A stretch of DNA of 64,000 bases, from positions 186,001 through 250,000 of the forward strand of contig JAWPHD010001435.1 of assembly GCA_037043455.1 (NCBI GenBank), given 5' to 3'. The stretch's first letter is position 1; the number at the start of each line of letters is the position of its first letter. This document shows, in pieces, positions 22,701-35,046 of the stretch. The notes under the pieces are model-generated. The model was not told the origin of the DNA. It saw only the letters and a list, made by a program, of their open reading frames with translations, and ran no database searches. The DNA comes from Cyrtodaria siliqua. Lineage: Eukaryota; Mollusca; Bivalvia; Adapedonta; Hiatellidae. A program made the position numbers and the translations under genes.

Positions 22701-25700
22701 CCACAGTCCTTATCGATGTATGGAGTCATACTGGGTGCCTACACTCAGTCCTTATCGTCGTTTGGAGTCCTACTGGGTGCCTACCCTCAGTCCTTATCGT
22801 CGTTTTTAGTCATACTAGGTGCCTACCCTCAGTCCTTATCGATGTTTATAGTCATAATGGGTGCCTACCCTCCGTCCTTATCCCTATTTGCAGTCCTACT
22901 GGGTGCCTACCCTCTGTCCTTATCGTTGTTTATAGTCATAATGGGTGCCTACCCTCAGTCCTTATAGCTGTTTGGAGTCCTACTGGGTGCCTACCCTCAG
23001 TCCTTATCGTCGTTTGTAGTCATACTGGGTGCCTACCATTAGTCCTCTATCGTCGTTTTTAGTTATACTAGGTGCCTACCCTCAGTCCTTAGCGATGATT
23101 ATAGTCATAATGGGTGCCTATCCACAGTCCTTCTCGCTGTATGGAGTTCTACTGGGTGCCTACCCTAGTCCTTATCGATGTTTATTGTCATAATGAGTGG
23201 CTACCCTCAGCCCTTATCGCTGTTTGGAGTCCTACTGGATGCCTACCCTCAGTCCTTATCGTCGTTTGGAATCCTACTGGGTGCCAACCCTCAGTCCTTA
23301 TCGTCGTTTTAAGTCATACTGGGTGCCTACCCTCAGTCCTTATCGATGTTTATAGTCATAATGGGTGCCTATCCTCAGTCCTTATCGTCGTTTGTAGTCA
23401 TACTGGGTGCCTACCCTCAGATCTTACCGATGTTTATAGTTATAATAGGTTCCTACCCTCAGTCCGTATCGCTGTTTGGAGTCCTACTGGGTGCCTACCC
23501 TCAGTCCTTATCGATGTTTATAGTCAAAGTGGGTACCTACTCATTGTCTTTATCGTTGTTTGTAGTCATACTACGTGCCTACCCTCAGTCCTTATCGCTG
23601 TTTGGAGTCCTACTGAGTACCTTCCCTTAGTCCTTATCGATGTTTATAGTCAAATTGGGTACCAACCCACTGTCCTTATCGTTGTTTGTAGTCATACTGA
23701 GCGCCTACCCTCAGTCCTTATAGCTGTTTTGAGACCTACTGGGTGCCTACCCTCAGTCCTTATCGTCGTTTTTAGTCATACTGGGTGCCTACGCTCAGTC
23801 CTTATCGATGTTTATAGTCATAAAGGATGCCTACCCTCAGTCCTTATCGTCGTTTGAAGTCATACTGGGTGCATACCCTCAGTCCTTATCGATGTTTATA
23901 GTCATAATGGGTGCATACCCTCAGTCATTATCGTCGTTTTTAGTCATAATGTGTGCCTACCCTTAGTCTTTATCACTCTTTATAGTCATAATGGGTGCCT
24001 ACCCTCAGTCCTTATCGATGTTTATAGTCATAATGGGTGTCTACACTCAGTCCTTATCGTGGTTTGTAGTCATACTGGGTGCCTACCCTCAGTCCTTATC
24101 GTCGTTTGGAGTCCTACTGGGTGCCTACCCTCAGTCCTTATCATCGTTTTTAGTCATACTGGGTGCCTACCCTCAGTCCTTATCGATGTTAATAGTCATA
24201 ATGGGTGCCTACCTCAGTCCTTATCGTCGTTTGTAGTAATACTGGGTGCCTACCGTCAGTTCTTAACGATGTTTATAGTTATAATAGGTTCCTACCCTCA
24301 GTCCGTATCGCTGTTTGGAGTCCTACTGGGTGCCTACCCTCAGTCCTTATCGATGTTTATAGTCAAAGTGGGTACCTACTCATTGTCTTTATCGTTGTTT
24401 GTAGTCATACTACGTGCCTACCCTCAGTCCTTATCGCTGTTTGGAGTCCTACTGAGTACCTTCCCTTAGTCCTTATCGATGTTTATAGTCAAATTGGGTA
24501 CCAACCCACTGTCCTTATCGTTGTTTGTAGTCATACTGAGCGACTACCCTCAGTCCTTATAGCTGTTTTGAGACCTACTGGGTGCCTACCCTCAGTCCTT
24601 ATCGTCGTTTTTAGTCATACTGGGTGCCTACGCTCAGTCCTTATCGATGTTTATAGTCATAAAGGATGCCTACCCTCAGTCCTTATCGTCGTTTGAAGTC
24701 ATACTGGGTGCATACCCTCAGTCCTTATCGATGTTTATAGTCATAATGGGTGCATACCCTCAGTCATTATCGTCGTTTTTAGTCATAATGTGTGCCTACC
24801 CTTAGTCTTTATCACTCTTTATAGTCATAATGGGTGCCTACCCTCAGTCCTTATCGATGTTTATAGTCATAATGGGTGTCTACACTCAGTCCTTATCGTG
24901 GTTTGTAGTCATACTGGGTGCCTACCCTCAGTCCTTATCGTCGTTTGGAGTCCTACTGGGTGCCTACCATCAGTCCTTATCATCGTTTTTAGTCATACTG
25001 GGTGCCTACCCTCAGTCCTTATCGATGTTAATAGTCATAATGGGTGCCTACCTCAGTCCTTATCGTCGTTTGTAGTAATACTGGGTGCCTACCCTCAGTT
25101 CTTAACGATGTTTATAGTCATAATGGATGCCTACCCTCAGTCCTTATCGCTGTTTGGAGTCCTACTGGGTGCCTACCCTCAGTCCTTATCAACGTTTGAA
25201 GTCCTACTGGGTGCCTACCCTCAGTCCATATCGATGTTTATAGTCATAATGGATGCCTACCATCAGACCTTATCGTCGTTGGTAGTCCTACTGGGTGCCT
25301 ACCCTCAGTCCATATCGATGTTTATAGTCATAATGGGTGCCTACCATCAGTCCATAGCGATATTTGGAGTCCTGATGGATGTCTACCATCAGTCCTTATC
25401 GTCGTTTGGAGTCCTACTGGGTGCCTACCCTCAGTCCTTATCGTCGTTTGTAGTCATACTGGGTGCCTACCCTCAGTCCTTATCGTCGTTTTTAGTCATA
25501 CTGGGTGCCTACCCTCAGTCCTTAGCGATGATTATAGTCATAATAGGTGCCTACCCTCAGTCCTTATTGATGTTTATAGTCATAATGGGTGCCTATCCTC
25601 AGTCCCTATCGTCGTTTGTAGTCATACTGGGTGCCTACCCTCAGTTCTTATCGATGTTTATAGTCATAATGGGTGCCTACCCTAAGTCCTTAGCGCTGTT

Positions 25701-28700
25701 TGGAGTCCTACTGGGTGCATACCCTCAGTCCTTATCGATGTTTATAGTCAAAGTGGGTACCTACTCACTGTCTTTATCGTTGTTTGTAGTCATACTACGT
25801 GCCTACTCTCAGTCCTTATCGCTGTTTGGAGTCCTACTGAGTACCTTCCCTTAGTCCTTATCGATGATTATAGTCAAGGTGGGTACCTACCCATTGTCCT
25901 TATCGTTGTTTGTAGTCATACTGCGTGCCTACCCTCAGTCCTTATCGCTGTTTGGAGCCCTACTGGGTGCCTACCCTCAGTCCTTATCGTCGTTTTTAGT
26001 CATACTAGGTGCCTACCCTCAGTCCTTATCGATGTTTATAGTCATAATGGGTGCCTACACTCAGTCCTTATCGTGGTTTGTAGTCATACTGGGTGCCTAC
26101 CCTCAGTCCTTATCGATGCTTATAGTCATAATGGGTGCCTACCTCAGTCCTTATCGTCGTTTGTAGTAATACAGGGTGCCTACCCTCAGTTCTTAACGAT
26201 GTTTATAGTCATAATTGGTGCCTACCCTCAGTCCTTATCGCTGTTTGGAGTCCTACTGTCTGCCTACCCTCAGTCCTTATCGTCATTTGTAGTCATACTG
26301 GGTGCCTACCCTCAGTCCTTATCGTCGTTTTTAGTCATACTGTGTGCCTACCCTCAGTTCTTAACGATGTTTATAGTCAAAATGGGTGCCTATCCTCAGT
26401 CCTTATCGCTGTTTGGAGTCCTACTGGCTGCCTACCCTCAGTCCTTATCGTCATTTGTAGTCATACTGTTTGCCTATACTCAGTCCTTATCGTCGTTTGG
26501 AGTCCTTTTGGGTGACTACCCTCAGTCCTTATCGTCGTTTTTAGTCATAATGGGTGCCTACCCTCAGATCTAATAGATGTTTATAGTCATAATGGGTGTC
26601 TACCCTCAGTCCTTATTGTCGTTTTGTAGTCATATTGGGTGCATACCCTCAGTCCTTAAAGATGTTTATAGTCATAATGGGTGCCTACCCTCAGTCCTTA
26701 TAGTCGTTTTCAGTCATAATGTGTGCCTACCCTTAATCTGTATCGCTGTTTATAGTCATAATGGGTGCCTACCCTCAGTCCTTATCGATGTTTATAGTCA
26801 TAATGGGTGCCTACACTCAGTCCTTATCGTGGTTTGTAGTCATACTGGGTGCCTACCCTCAGTCCTTATCGATGTTTATAGTCATAATGGGTGCCTACCT
26901 CAGTCCTTATCGTCGTTTGTAGTAATACAGGGTGCCTACATTCAGTTCTTAACGATGTTTATAGTCATAATGTGTGCCTACCCTCAGTCCTTACCGCTGT
27001 TTGGAGTCCTACTGGGTGCCTACCCTCAGTCCTTATCGACGTTTATAGTCATAATGGGGGCCTTCCATCAGTCCTTATCGTCGTTGGTAGTCATACTGGG
27101 TACCTACCCTCAGTCCTTAACGATGTTTATAGCCATAATGGGTGCCTACCCTCAGTCCTTATGGCCGTTTGTAGTCATACTGGGTGTCTACCCTCAGTCC
27201 TTATCAATGTTTATTGTCATAATGGGTGCCTACCCTCAAGCCTTATCGCTGTTTGGAGTCCTACCCTCAGTCCTCATCGTCGTTTTTAGTCATAATGGGT
27301 GCCTACCATCAGTCCTTATCGATATTTGGAGTACTGATGGATGTCTACCATCAGTCCTTCTCGTCGTTTGGAGTCCTACTGGGTGCCTATCCTCAGTCCT
27401 TATCGTCGTGTTTAGTCATAATGTGTGCCTACCCTCAGTCCTTATTGATGTTTATAGTCATAATGTGTGCCTACCCTCAGTCGTTACCGTCGTTGTAGTC
27501 ACACTGGGTACCTACCCTCAGTCCTTATCGATGATTATTGTCATAATGGGTGCCAACCCTCGGGCTTATCGTTGTTTGGACTCCTATTGTGTGCCTACCC
27601 TCAGTCCTTATTGTCGTTTTTAGTCTTATTGGGTGCCTACCCTCAGTCCTTATTGATGTTTATAATCATAATGGTTGACTACCCTCAGTCCTTATCGGTG
27701 TTTGGAGTCCTACTGGGTGCCTACACTTAGTCCTTATAGTCGTTTTTAGTCATACTGGGTACCTACCCTCTGTCCTTATCGTCGTTTGTAGTCATAATGG
27801 GTGCCTACTTTCAGTCATTATCGATGTTTATAGTCATAGTAGGTACCCAACCTCTGTCCTTATCGTCGTTTGTAGTCATACTGGGTGCCTACCCTCAGTC
27901 ATTAACGCTGTTTGGAGTCATAATGGATGCCTACCCTCAGTCCTTATCGTCGTTTTTAGTCATACTGTGTGCCTACCCTCAGTCATTATCGATGTTTATA
28001 GTCATAATGGGTGCCTACCCTCAGTCCTTATCGTGGTTTGTAGTCATACCGGGTGTCTACCGTCAGTCTTTATCGTCGTTTGGAGTCCTACTGGGTGCTT
28101 AACCTCAGTCCTTCTCATCGTTTGTAGTAATACTGGGTGCCTACCCTCAGTCTTTATCGATGTTTATAGTCACAATGGGTGCCTACCCTCAGTCCTTATC
28201 GTCGTTTGGAGTCCTACTGGGTGCCTACCCTCAGTCCTTATCATCGTTTGTAGTCATACTGGGTGCGTACCCTCAGTCCTTATCGATGTCTATAGTCATA
28301 ATGGGTGCCTACCTCAGTCCTTATCGTCGTTTGTATTCATACTGGGTGCCTACCCTCAGTCCTTATCGCCGTTTGTAGTCATACTTGGTGCCTTCCCTCA
28401 GTCCTTATCAATGTTTATTGTCATAATGGGAACCTACCCTCAGTCCTTATCGCTGTTTGGAGTCATACCCTCAGTCCTTGTCGTCGTTTTAGTCATACTG
28501 GGTGCCTACCCTCAGTCCTTATCGATATTTGGAGTCCTACTGGATTCCTATTCTCAGTCTTTGTCGTCGTTTGGAGTCCAATTGGGTGCCTACCCTCAGT
28601 CCTTATCGTCGTTTAGAGTCCCACTGGGTGCCTACCCTCAGTCATTTTTAGTCATACTGTGTGTCTACTCTCAGTCCTAATCGACGTTTATAGTCATAAT

Positions 28701-31700
28701 CTGTGCCTACCCTCAGCCCTTATCGCTGTTTGGAATCCTATCCTCAGTTTTTATTGTCGTTTTTAGTCATAATGGGTGCCTACCCTCAGTCCTTATTGCT
28801 GTTTGGAGTCCTACTGGGTGCCTCCCCTCATTTCTTATCGTTGGTTTTAGTCCTACTGGGTGCCTACCCTCAGTCCTTATCGATATTTGGAGTCCTACTG
28901 GGTGCCTACCCTCAGTCTTTATCGTCTTTTTGAGTCCTACTCGGTGCCTACCCTCAGTCCTTATCGACGTTTATAGTCATAATTGGGGCCTTCCATCAGT
29001 CCTTTTCGTCGTTGGTAGTCATACTGGGTACCTACCCTCAGTCCTTATCGATGTTTATAGCCATAATGGGTGCCTACCCTCAGTCCTTATCGCCGTTTGT
29101 AGTCATACTGGGTGTCTACCCTCAGTCCTTATCAATGTTTATTGTCATAATGGGTGCCTACCCTCAAGCCTTATCGCTGTTTGGAGTCCTACCCTCAGTC
29201 CTCATCGTCGTTTTTAGTCATAATGGGTTCCTACCATCGGTCCTTATCGATATTTGGAGTACTGATGGATGTCTACCATCAGTCCTTCTCGTCGTTTGGA
29301 GTCCTACTGGGTGCCTATCCTCAGTCCTTATCGTTGTGTTTAGTCATAATGTGTGCCTACCCTCAGTCCTTATTGATGTTTATAGTCATAATGTGTGCCT
29401 ACCCTCAGTCGTTACCGTCGTTGTAGTCACACTGGGTACCTACCCTCAGTCCTTATCGATGATTATTGTCATAATGGGTGCCAACCCTCGGGCTTATCGT
29501 TGTTTGGACTCCTATTGTGTGCCTACCCTCAGTCCTTATTGTCGTTTTTAGTCTTATTGGGTGCCTACCCTCAGTCCTTATTGATGTTTATAATCATAAT
29601 GGGTGACTACCCTCAGTCCTTATCGGTGTTTGGAGTCCTACTGGGTGCCTACACTCAGTCCTTATAGTCGTTTTTAGTCATACTGGGTACCTACCCTCTG
29701 TCCTTATCGTCGTTTGTAGTCATAATGGGTGCCTACTTTCAGTCATTATCGATGTTTATAGTCATAGTGGGTGCCCAACCTCTGTCCTTATCGTCGTTTG
29801 TAGTCATACTGGGTGCCTACCCTCAGTCATTAACGCTGTTTGGAGTCATAATGGATGCCTACCCTCAGTCCTTATCGTCGTTTGTAGTCATACTGGGTGC
29901 ATACCCTTAGTCCTTATCGATGTTTATAGTCATAATGGGTGCCTACCCTAAGTCCTTATCGTCGTTTTTAGTCATACTGTGTGCCTACCCTCAGTCATTA
30001 TCGATGTTTATAGTCATAATGGGTGCCTACCCTCAGTCCTTATCGTGGTTTGTAGTCATACCGGGTGTCTACCGTCAGTCTTTATCGTCGTTTGGAGTCC
30101 TACTGGGTGCTTAACCTAAGTCCTTCTCATCGTTTGTAGTAATACTGGGTGCCTACCCTCAGTCTTTATCGATGTTTATAGTCACAATGGGTGCCTACCC
30201 TCAGTCCTTATCGTCGTTTGGAGTCCTACTGGGTGCCTACCCTCAGTCCTTATCATCGTTTATAGTCATACTGGGTGCGTACCCTCAGTCCTTATCGATG
30301 TCTATAGTCATAATGGGTGCCTACCTCAGTCCTTATCGTCGTTTGTATTCATACTGGGTGCCTACCCTCAGTCCTTATCGCCGTTTGTAGTCATACTTGG
30401 TGCCTACCCTCAGTCCTTATCAATGTTTATTGTCATAATGGGAACCTACCCTCATTCCTTATCGCTGTTTGGAGTCATACCCTCAGTCCTTGTCGTCGTT
30501 TTAGTCCTACTGGTTGCCTACCCTCAGTCCTTATCGTCGTTTGAAGTCCCACTGGGTGCCTACCCTCAGTCATTTTTAGTCATACTGTGTGTCTACTCTC
30601 AGTCCTAATCGACGTTTATAGTCATAATGTGTGCCTACCCTCAGCCCTTATCGCTGTTTGGAATCCTATCCTCAGTCTTTATTGTCGTTTTTAGTCATAA
30701 TGGGTGCCTACCCTCAGTCCTTATTGCTGTTTGGAGTCCTACTGGGTGCCTCCCCTCAGTTCTTATCGTTGGTTTTAGTCCTACTGGGTGCCTACCCTCA
30801 GTCCTTATCGATATTTGGAGTCCTACTGGGTGCCTACCCTCAGTCTTTATCGTCGTTTTGAGTCCTACTCGGTGCCTACCCTCAGTCCTTATCGTCGTTT
30901 TTAGTCATACTGGGTGCCTACCCTCAGTCCTAATCGATGTTTCTTGTCATAATGGGTGCATACCCTCAGTCCTTATCGTCGTTTGTAGTCATACTGGGTG
31001 CCTACCCTCAGTCCTTATCGTCGTTTTTAGTCATACTGTGTGCCTACCCTCAGTCCTTATCGATGTTTATAGTCATAATGGGTGCCTACCCACAGTTCTT
31101 ATCGTGTATTGTAGTCATACTGGGTGCCTACACTCAGTCCTTATCGTCGTTTAGAGTCCTTTTGTGTGACTACCCTCAGTCCTTATCGTCGTTTTTAGTC
31201 ATAATGGGTGCCTACCCTCAGTTCTAATAGATGTTTATAGTCATAATGGGTGTCTACCCTCAGTCCTTATCGTCGTTTGTAGTCATACTGGGTACCTACC
31301 CTCAGTCGCTGTTTGGATTCCTATTATGTGCCTTCCCTCAGTCCTTATCGTAGTTTTTAGTCATACTGGATGCTTACCCTCAGTTTTTATCGATGTTTAT
31401 AGTCATAGTGGGTAACTACCCTCAGTCCTTATCGATGTTTGGAGTCCTACTGGGTGCCTACCCTTAGTCCTTATCGTCGTTTTTAGTCATACTGGGTGCC
31501 TACCCTCAGTCCTTATCGATTTTTATAGTCATAATGGGTGCCTACCCTCAGTTCTTATCGCTGTTTGGATTCCTACTGGGTGCCTACCATCAGTCCTTAT
31601 CGTCGTTTGTAGTCATACTGGGTGCCTACCCTCAGTCCTTATCGATGTTTATAGTCACAATGGGTTCCTACCCTCAGTCCTTATCGTCGTTTGTAGTCAT

Positions 31701-32586
31701 ACTGGGTGCCTACCCTCAGTCTTTATCGATGTGTATAGTCATAATGGGTGCCTACCCTCAGTCCTAATCGTCGTTTTTAGTCATACTGGGTGCCTACCCT
31801 CAGCCCTTATCAATGTTTATTGTCATAATGGTGCCTACCCTCAGCCATTATCGCTGTTTGGAGTCCTACCCTCAGTCCTTATCGTCGTTTTTGTCATATT
31901 GGGTGCCTACCCTCAGTCCTTATCGATATCTGAAGTCCTACTGGGTGCTTATTCTCAGTCCTTATCGTCGTTTGGAGTCCTACTTGGTGCCTACCCTCAG
32001 TCCTTATCGTCGTTTGGAGTCCTACTGGGTGCCTACCCTCAGTCCTTATCGTCGTTTGGAGTCCCACTGGGTGCCTACCCTCAGTCGTTTTTAGTCATAC
32101 TGGATGTCTACCCTCAGTCCTAATCGATGTTTGTATTCATAATGTGTGCCTACCCTCAGCCCTTATCGCTGTTTGGAGTCCTACCCTCGGTCCTTATCGT
32201 CGTTTTTAGTCATACTGGGTGCCTACCCTCAGTCCTTATCGCTGTTTGGAGTCCTATTGGGTGCCTACCCTCAGTTCTTATCGTCGTTTTGAGTCATACT
32301 GGGTGCCTACCCTCAGTCCTTATCGATGTTTGGAGTCCTACTGGGTGCCTACCCTCAGTCCTTATCGTCGTTTGGAGTCCTACTGGGTGCCTACCCTCAG
32401 TCCTTATAGTCGTTTTTAGTCATACTGGGTGCCTACCCTCAGTCCTAATCGATGTTTATTTTCATAATGGGTGCCTACCTTTAGTCCTTATCGTCGTGTG
32501 TAGTCATACTGGGTGCATACCCTCAGTCCCTATCGATGTTTATAGTCGTAATGGGTGCCCACCCTCAGTCATTATCGTCGTTTTAA
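19746..32586. repeat. 12.8 kb array of 42-base units (~300 copies)
   Basis: The unit is a conserved frame of about 25 bases, GGGTGCCTACCCTCAGTCCT continuing TATCG, plus a variable core of about 17 bases. A few core types alternate, for example TCGTTTGGAGTCCTACT, ATGTTTATAGTCATAAT, TCGTTTTTAGTCATACT and CTGTTTGGAGTCCTACT. The perfect unit has no stop in any plus-strand frame and 42 is a multiple of three. Frames therefore stay open for up to 363 codons and give 14-residue repeats such as YPQSLSSFGVLLGA and LPSVLIVVWSPTGC. Larger duplications occur at offsets of 252, 839, 842, 1301-1302 and 1928 bases. Nothing resembling a start exon, signal peptide or flanking gene is seen, and frames break at one- and two-base indels. 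I treat it as satellite DNA. Confidence 0.93.
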
Positions 32587-33624
32587 AAAAAAATCTAATT
32601 AGAAAATATTGGGAAACTGATTAGTATTTTCTAAATAGTATCAGCAAAATAGTCCATTGAGCAAAAAAAAGCAAGTTTATGAACCACCCCACATGCAAAA
32701 AAAAAAATGTTTGTGTCCACAACTGCCAAAATGAATAAGCCTTTTTATCAAGTCATACAGATGTTTATTTACAAAGTAATGTGTCAAATGAATGTTTCTT
32801 TCCCTTTTTCTTTTATTATGTGCTACTGTTTTCACAAGTTGGTGTTAAACCTGTCATCTTTGCTATGTAAACAAATGAGTACTCGCGTTAGATGGCCTAC
32901 ATGACTTATCGTGACAATATCAAGGTCAAATTTGCCTAAAAGAGCCAGATGAATGATAACATGCGTATGAATATTTAAAGTGTTATTTCACTAAAGAATG
33001 TCATGAGAATTATTAGTCGGAACATATTTCTAGTTAGAAATAATACTCGAAAAAGACGAGCTCGTTTGTAGTACCACGCATGCGCATTACAGTCACATGA
33101 CAAGAGTTTGTTTTTTCTGATGTTAGCAGGTGTTGAAAAATGCGCAAATACACCACGAGTACGTCATTTTTGTGAGATTAAATATAAAACAAATTGAAGA
33201 CTTATTATTGAAGTACTTTATTTGTACATAAACTAGAGCGTAATCATTCGATTTAATACTGAACTTCCAAAAAACGCACTTCGCTTCCATTTATTTTTCA
33301 TCTACCAATAAATAACAAAAGCCATGAGGTCAATTACGTAATGTATGCAGTGTTTTCTTCCTCTATTCAACATAAAAAAATTCACTTTTTAGTGTCTTAG
33401 CACTTAAAAGGTACGTAATTTGACGTACCCAACTCCAGGTTGAGATATTCCTAAATTCTAAATATAGCTTACACGGCGCCACCTATCGGGTTTTGCATTG
33501 CTAATTACTATCAGTATGGAATGTCAACAACTTCTTCAGATTTGATAAAAAGGTCAAATGTTATTGAAATGTGAGATGCGCATTGCAATATTCTCCTTAG
33601 AAAACAATTCTCCAATAAAATCAA
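32587..33624. other. Spacer after the array, no gene
   Basis: AT-rich, with poly-A patches near 32585 and 32697. No open frame recognised as a protein. Confidence 0.4.
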
Positions 33625-34119
33625 TGGATTTCAATTGCCAGAAGAAGTTCCGTTTTTTGACAAATATGGTGGAAGGTGGCATGTTTCAAATGTAATGGAA
33701 GCAGTGCAAGCTCCCGCATATCAGATTCATCACAAATTTATTTATTTGGTAGTTTAGGTACAGATAGAGTAGACGAAAACATAATGTATTACAAGTGGAC
33801 TTAGTATCTAACTATCGTTCTGGAAATCCAAAAACAATCAGGCAATGTTAATTGTGGAGTGTTTGCTATTGCACATGCAGTTTCATTTGTATTTAAAGGT
33901 AAAGCAAACGCAAATGTTATGTTTGATACTACCGTCTTAAGGAAACATCTTTTACAATGCATCGATGACAGCATGATGACAGAATTTCCTGTAACAAAAA
34001 ATAACATGAATTTAAGAAAAAAGAAAAAAGATAAGATACTAAACATTGTAAACTACTGTATTTGTTACTTACCTGAATGTTTAGATGACATGGTTAGAGT
34101 TAGAAATATATTAAAATAG
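33625..34119 (+). pseudogene. Remnant of a C48 (Ulp1-type) cysteine peptidase, probably transposon-derived
   Basis: The clearest part (about 33805-34119) reads IQKQSGNVNCGVFAIAHAVS and then LRKHLLQCIDD and TEFPV. Q-S-G-N-x-N-C-G-x-F-A-I-A is the active-site block of Ulp1-like peptidases, with the nucleophile cysteine and the upstream glutamine. The R-x-H-L-x-x-C helix and the F-P-V that follow are usual in the copies carried by large animal DNA transposons. Upstream, GGRWHVSNVM may be the histidine block and LGTDRVDENIMYY the segment after it, but they lie in a different frame and are interrupted by stops (for example TAG at 33802). No intact ORF or start remains. It could alternatively be a decayed host gene. 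Confidence 0.6.
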
Positions 34120-34239
34120 TGTTGATTCTTAACTGTCATGTTGTTGTTTGAACGTGTTATTATATTGCATATTGAAATGAGATAAGTGAAATAAAATATG
34201 TATTTAATTAAGGAACACCAAACACGACTTTGGTAGTCA

Positions 34240-34921
34240 TTTTCCATTATGATGTGGTCACGTTCATTATGATGTGGTCACTTTCCATTATGATGTGGTC
34301 CCTTTCCATTATGATGTGGTCACATTTCATTATGATGTGGTCGCTTTTCATTATGATGTGGTAACTTTCCATTATGATGTGGTTACTTTATATTATGATG
34401 CGGTCACTTTCTATTATGATGTGGTCGCTTTACATTATGATGTAAGTTTCTATTATGATTTGGTCACTTTTCATTATGATGTTGTCACTTTCCATTATGA
34501 TGTGGTCGCTTTCCATTATGATGTAAGTTTCTATTAAGATTTGTTCACTTTTCATTATGATGTGGTCACTTTCCATTATGATGTGGTCGCTTTCCATTAT
34601 GATGGCTTTCCATTATGTTGTGGTCGCTTTCCATTATGATGTGGTCACTTTATATTATGATGTGGTCACTTTCCATTATGATGTGATGTGGTCACTTTCC
34701 ATTATGATGTGGTCACTTTCCATTGTCACTTTCCATTATGATGTGGTCACTTTCCATTATGATGTGGTTACTTTACATTATGATGAGGTCACTTTATATT
34801 ATGATGTGGTCACTTTCCATTATTATGTGGTCATTTTACATTATGATGTGGTCTGTTTTCATTATGATGTGGTAAGTTTCTATTATGATGTGGTCACGTT
34901 TCATTATGATGTGGTCTGTGT
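34240..34921. repeat. 21-base minisatellite (CATTATGATGTGGTCACTTT)
   Basis: About 32 copies of a 21-base unit, CATTATGATGTGGTCACTTTC, with single-base changes and a few truncated copies. Because 21 is a multiple of three it gives plus-strand frames with the heptad FHYDVVT. These are repeat by-products. Confidence 0.92.
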
Positions 34922-35046
34922 GGTCACATGTTTTTACTCAAAATAGCGCCATCTATTGACAGGTATAATCAAATATTCTCTCTCGCACTTCATTGAAATC
35001 ATATGTCTCTTTTTAAAGAAAGGGTTAACTAAATACTGTACTATTA

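Noticed and set aside
19746..32586. CRISPR array
   Set aside because: Although constant and variable parts alternate, the variable cores are a few recurring types of ~17 bases, the period is 42, no cas genes are present, and the genome is clearly animal.
34274..34946. FHYDVVT heptad-repeat proteins
   Set aside because: They are products of the 21-base minisatellite, with no start context or flanking coding sequence.
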